Assembly: GCA_013396525.1 (NCBI GenBank) | Contig: VWYX01000208.1 | Span: 594,701-658,700 of the forward strand | Length of the DNA: 64,000 nt | Reading direction: 5' to 3' | Origin: Chaetorhynchus papuensis | Taxonomy: Eukaryota > Chordata > Aves > Passeriformes > Rhipiduridae | Shown: positions 59,443 to 64,000 of the stretch, piece after piece | How the letters are laid out: each line of letters opens with the position of its first letter | Position numbering within the stretch: position 1 is the stretch's first letter | Notes under the pieces: generated by a model | The model's database searches: none | What the model saw: the letters and a program-made list of their open reading frames with translations, nothing else | What the model was told of the DNA's origin: nothing | Program-made: the position numbers and the translations under genes

Positions 59443-61528
59443 CTATGGTGCAGCAGATATCTGGGTGTGAGAAGGCCTCCCTGCAGCACCCAAGGAGCTG
59501 ACGCAGAGGTTTGGAGGCCGTCTCATCCTGCTGCCCTTGCCTGAGCTCTGCAGCTCATGTCTGTTACAAATCCAGCTCCTCTCAGTGCTGCAGTGGGAGG
59601 AGCTGAGCCCACTGTCATCCAGGTAAGCACAGAGCCCACCACCACGAATTCGAAACCTGGAAGGACAGAGGAGATAACCCGCCTCAGATGGGGCAGCAGG
59701 AAAAAGGAGAAAACTCACACATAGGCTTCCCTTAGCTTCAGGTCTCAGGCATCCTCATGGGCACCAACATGCCAAAATATCTCTATGTATTTCTTTTATA
59801 GAAATAGAACTAGTTCAACATCAGTATGCCAACACGAATGCTAATTTATTTCTATTTCTAATATGGAACCCAAAGCTTTGCAAGAAAAAAACAAAATTAA
59901 AAAAATCTGAACTTGGGATTTTCTCACTGAATGCACCGCTCCCACCTTTTAGGCCAAAAGGGAAAACAAAGACCAGTTCCAGATGCAATGTTACCCTTCC
60001 CAAACATTGTGTCATTGCTACCTCTGGATGTACTTCAAGTACAGGAGGAAATGCACAATTTGTGGTTGAGGAAACACCAACCAACAACATAATAATGAAA
60101 AACATGGACTCACAGCTGAGATAGAAGTGAGCGGTTCACCCATTGCCATGGCTGCTCCTCATCCTCCCGCAAAAGACCAATCCAATGCTCCGACACGCCT
60201 TTGTATCTCATCACAAAGCTCTGAAAAAGAGGAAAAGGAAAGGTTTTTACCTTCTTCCAACCAAAAATCTCTATTTTACCAGTTGCTTGTGCTGCTTTAG
60301 GGCTTCTTTGGAGCTTGAACATTTCAAACTGCTACCAAAAGGTGTCATCTAGAAACAGGGGTTTATTCCTACAGTTCTTTCAGCAGTTGGCTTTGGTAAG
60401 GAATTTAAAGAGACCCGTGATGACATACTCCCAAGGCCTTTCCCCCATCTTCTCACCCCAGATTTTCAAGAAGGATCCTGGAAGAACAGTCAAAGAAACC
60501 AAAATATTTCAAATACATTTGTTTGGGGCTTTTTTCCCCATGTCCAGCATGTCCTCATATCTCCTTACCAAGTCCTCCATGCTGTCCAGCATGGCCAAGG
60601 AAGCACCTAGTGCTGAGCAGTTGTCCTGGCTGGAGGTCCAGTTCCCCTCAACCTCCGAAAAATAGTAGCATTTTCCTCTGTACCTGATCCAGTTGAAGGG
60701 ACACTGGAAGCAGGGCTGTGCACGAGGCTGAAAAGCCTGCACTGTCATTAAAAACAGAAGAGCGTTAATGAGCATCATCTTCCCCTTGCCTCTCTGGGGT
60801 GGGGAGATCATTCTCTACCCCATGGCTTCCAAAATTCTTGCATCTGCCTCAGTTATGGGCAAAGAGAAAAATTAAGATACCAGGAGAAACCCTGTGAGAA
60901 AACAAGCTCATATCATGGCCCAGCTTGTGATGTTGGACAAGAAACAGAGGTGCTGCACCTTCAAAGAAGGAAACAGGGTGGTAGACTTCAAAAAAACACA
61001 TTTTAAAGAGGAATTTCAGAGTAGCCCTACCGCTAAACATGCCCTGGGGTGCTGTTCTCTGTCATTAATGCAAAAGTAGTGAAAATGACAGAAAAAAATT
61101 CTCTTGTTCCAGCAGACTTCTTGACTTGGAGGGACCCATACCAATACCTCCAGGCCCCTTCTTCTCTGAAAACAATACTTTTGTGTGACTGTAGTCCTGA
61201 AATGGCTCTTCCTGTTGATTTTCTAAGGGTTTCTAGATGATGTCAGCTCCTACACCAAGGGGATGGGTTTGGTCTTCTGTGGAAAGGCTACTCTGAAACA
61301 TCCTTCTCCCAGAGAGAACAACAGCTGGGGTGGGCTTTGTCTTCCCTGGGAACATGGACATAGATCTGTCACAAATGCAACAACCCAAAATATCTCAGAG
61401 ACATTCCCCGTGAGACTCAAACCTCAAGGACATTCACCTGCAAAGGCGATGGCTGTGATGAACAGAGCCGTGAAAAGCACTGCCAGCATCACCTGGCAGG
61501 CGACACGTGCCTCCGGCTTCATCTCCAT
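59443..61528 (-). CDS. C-type lectin-like type II receptor (Blec/CLEC2/NKR-like)
   Basis: Four exons (61528-61438, 60741-60569, 60220-60114, 59656-59443) join in one frame for 194 residues. Residues 1-8 are a short cytoplasmic tail (MEMKPEAR) without tyrosine, so there is no ITIM or ITAM. The next ~22 residues are one hydrophobic signal anchor with no charged residue. The lectin-like domain begins CPFNWIRYRGKCYYF, then NCSALGASLAMLDS, HWIGLLREDEE, WQWVNRS and CAYLDDSG, and closes with HCSTERSWIC. The six domain cysteines are present, plus two near the stalk. The calcium/sugar EPN or QPD motifs are absent, as in NK-type lectins. After the last domain Cys a tail of about 40 residues, basic in its first half, is longer than usual. 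Exon splitting (three CTLD exons) fits the NK-receptor family; chicken MHC-B carries such genes beside TRIM/BTN genes. Confidence 0.9.
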
Positions 61529-61539
61529 GCTGTGACCTG

Positions 61540-62980
61540 CAGGGGAACAGACCTTCAGTGCCTCTGCGAGGGCTCCCAGGGCAGCAGCACGCTGCAGGTC
61601 ATGCCAAGGTGATGGAAGGTTGGGGCCGTCCCAAAGCCAGTGGCCTCGGTGTCATTTTGGGTGAGAAATGCCAAAAATTCTTCTCTATGTGGAATAAAAT
61701 TATTTAATTCTTTATTTATGGGAACTCATTGGGGAACAGGTTCCTCCCCAGCTCCAGATGCAAACTCCAGTAAGGCACCATAATTAAAATTTTGCTTTAA
61801 TTTCTGGGGTTTACCTCATTATTAAAGTTCAGTGGCGTTTTTTTCTCCACCAAAACTAAGACACTTCGGGTCATGGTGCCTCCATCTCTGGATCCTGTGA
61901 TCCAGAATATGCACTTTCCCTCCACCATGAGCAAAGAAAGTTGTGTTTCCTAAGGGTTTTACCTAAAAATCTTAGTGTTTTCATCCAGTGGGACTTCCCA
62001 CATTTTTTGTTTAAGCTTTTCCCTTTTTGTCCCCATCATATGAACCAAATTTCATGGGAAAAACCCTCCTCTCCCCTTTTCTCCGTGGAAAAATATTAGA
62101 AAGTAAGTCAGAAGCCAAATACGCTGAACAGTAAGAAAAAAGTTATATTAAAAAAATTTAAAAATCAACAAATTAAAAATCAACAAATAAATTTAACATT
62201 TAAAAAAAGCCAGGAATGTGCTAAATAATAAAAAAAAAACATTCCTCAAAAATCTTAGTCCCTGGATGTGTAGAATAAGATGATGGAAAAGGCCCCAAAA
62301 GTCCCTTTTTTTACCTTATTGTGTGCCAAGAGGATGATAGAGATGGGAGAAAAATCAGGAGAGCTGAAACAGGGCAAAAGGGAAAGCTGATTTCTCCAGG
62401 GATAGAAGAAAATAACAAATACTTTCTGATCTGTTCAAACGGGATTTAAATACCAAATTTCTTTCTGGGGTCTCTTACAGTTCAATTCTTCAAATTTTTT
62501 TTTTTATTCTAATCCAGAATAAATCAGAAAATAGGAATATTTGTAGAGGGGAAAATACCTAAAAGAATCAGTTACTCGAGTGCCTCTGGAAGGGTTAATA
62601 CTAAATTAGAATAACCCATCATGTCTGAAATTAATCTGTTCAGAGCAAAAATTCTATCTGCTGAGTGACAAAAATTTTCCCTCAAGGGAAGTGCCAGAAA
62701 AAGCTTTCCCCCCCACCCCACAGCCTTACTTCAGCTAGGTTTTATTCTCAAATTGCAGAAGTATCAAAAAAACCCCAGACCCAGTGATTCTACAGTTCAT
62801 TGCCCTACAGTTACCTGCCCGCTTGCTCCTTTCCATGCCCAAAAATCCAGAATAAACCCTCATTTCCTCCATTTTTGGGGTTCTTCCTCTACAGGTGCTC
62901 TCACCTCACCTGCCAAGCAAAGTTCCATCTATCAGAGGTGTCATGAAGGCTGTTAGTCCTCAGTTAAAATTTTCTCACCT
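61540..62980. other. AT-rich sequence upstream of the lectin gene
   Basis: This contains the 5' flank of the minus-strand lectin gene. No exon was recognised. Short A-rich runs and a small duplication ('aaaaatcaacaaattaaaaa' near 62160-62190) are the only structures seen. A promoter must lie here but no clear TATA-type site could be assigned. Confidence 0.45.
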
Positions 62981-63520
62981 TTGAGACTTTTCTCCGTGCA
63001 CCATATTTAAACTTTGCTCCCCAGCTGAAGTTCTCTCACACAATTCAAATCTTGTCCCTGCAATTAAAATTTTCTTTCCCCCCAGTTAGTTTTATCTCCC
63101 TAATTACACTCTTCTCCCCTCAGTTAAAATTTTCTGCCTGCAAGTCAAGTTTTCTCCCCGCAATCTAACTCCCGCCCCAAATTAGTTTTCTCCACCAATT
63201 AAAATCTTTCCCTATTAAAACCTCCTCAGTCAACATTTTCTCCCTGCAATTAAAATTTTCTGCCATATTAAAGTTTTCTTCCTGCAAACCTTTCTCCCCA
63301 TTAAAGTTTTTCCCCCAATTGATATTTCCTCCCCTCAATTAATATTTTTCTCCTCAAATAGTATTTTTTCTCCAAAATTAAGGTTTTCTCCCCAAAATAA
63401 AGTTTTCTCCTCCCAGTTAAAACAATCTCCCGCTATTAAAATCCCCTCAATTAAAATTTTCTCCTGCAATTAAAAACTTCTCCCTGCAATTGAAATTCTC
63501 TCCTCCAATCAAAGACCACC
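62965..63520. repeat. Tandem repeat array with unit near 'cagttaaaattttctcccyg'
   Basis: More than twenty imperfect copies of a unit of about 18-25 bases run through the block, built around 'aattaaaattttctccc' alternating with 'tgcaa' or 'cctca'. Examples occur at about 62962, 63060, 63121, 63178, 63248, 63300, 63375 and 63450. It is a classic minisatellite that has drifted, with no coding sense. Confidence 0.85.
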
Positions 63521-64000
63521 TCCCCTCAGCCTCCAAGCCCATCCCAAACCCCATCACCTGTATCTGCTCCATGGGAGCAAGCCTGATGCTGAGGCGCAGC
63601 CTCCTCCTGTGCAGAGAAAAAAAGAATTTTTTTAAAAAAATTGTTGTTTTGGTTTATTTTATAGCTTTCTGAGGGATTTTCCTGTGCATCCTCAAGGGCA
63701 GTGCAGAAGGGCCTGCCTGCCAAGGGCCACCTGCCCACCCACTGAACCAGGGGTTCCCCTCCAGCTCCACCTGGCATCACTTCACCCTCTTTTCCAGTAT
63801 TCCATTTCCGGGTTTTTTTTCTCAGCAAGGGAGAGGGATTGTCCAAAAATGCTTTTTTTAGTGTGCAGTTGGGGAAAACACTTCTGGGGATTGCTCTGTT
63901 CCAGGATGTCAGGGCACCCCAGAACAGCCCTCAGGGATTCTACAAAGATGAAGTACAGTTCCCTTCAGCTGATTTTATAATTTTTTTTTACTATAAAAAT

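Noticed and set aside
1..64000. Search for CRISPR arrays, bacterial-type operons, tRNA or rRNA genes
   Set aside because: None was seen. The sequence has spliced vertebrate genes and vertebrate repeats throughout, and the tandem repeats lack the regular repeat-spacer pattern of CRISPR.

Overview
The window is vertebrate nuclear DNA, almost certainly from a bird and probably a passerine. A CR1 LINE 3' end with its ATTCTATG tail opens the window. The genes are split by GT-AG introns, and one of them (SLC1A1) is nearly identical in sequence to the amniote glutamate transporter EAAT3. Most open reading frames here are chance frames in introns or GC-rich repeats. Only five loci are supported as genes or gene remnants.

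Region 1 (1-34 kb) is AT-rich with long introns. It holds the last ten coding exons of SLC1A1 on the plus strand (13234-31905), followed by about 2 kb of 3' UTR. The exons for roughly the first 78 residues are not visible and presumably lie upstream. Region 2 (about 34.4-37.5 kb) is a sharp change to GC-rich, repeat-rich DNA: degenerate minisatellites, a GA-rich tract and a probable reversed LTR. Region 3 (37.9-45 kb) is a compact 16-exon plus-strand gene for a coiled-coil protein of about 715 residues with a DUF4795 region, related to QRICH2/C16orf96. All its exon phases join into one open frame. Region 4 (45-47.7 kb) shows no gene.

Region 5 (47.7-61.5 kb) resembles the avian MHC-B type of neighbourhood. 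A minus-strand TRIM locus has a RING, a damaged B-box and coiled-coil exons but broken frames. A second minus-strand TRIM-type coiled-coil gene has an intact frame but no visible RING or B30.2. A plus-strand two-exon B30.2 (PRY-SPRY) gene follows. Last is a complete minus-strand four-exon gene for a type II C-type lectin-like receptor of 194 residues. CpG-rich DNA, GC-rich minisatellites and a 230-base assembly gap lie between the TRIM loci. Region 6 (61.5-64 kb) holds AT-rich tandem repeats and no recognised gene.

The most notable points are three. An SLC1A1 gene that is Z-linked in chicken lies next to TRIM/lectin genes typical of the MHC microchromosome. The TRIM modules are scattered over two strands. 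The DUF4795 gene carries a tandem exon duplication. These are ordinary eukaryotic families in an unusual arrangement; I see no bacterial-type defence system, CRISPR array or rRNA/tRNA gene. All calls come from reading the sequence and remembered family features; no search was run.
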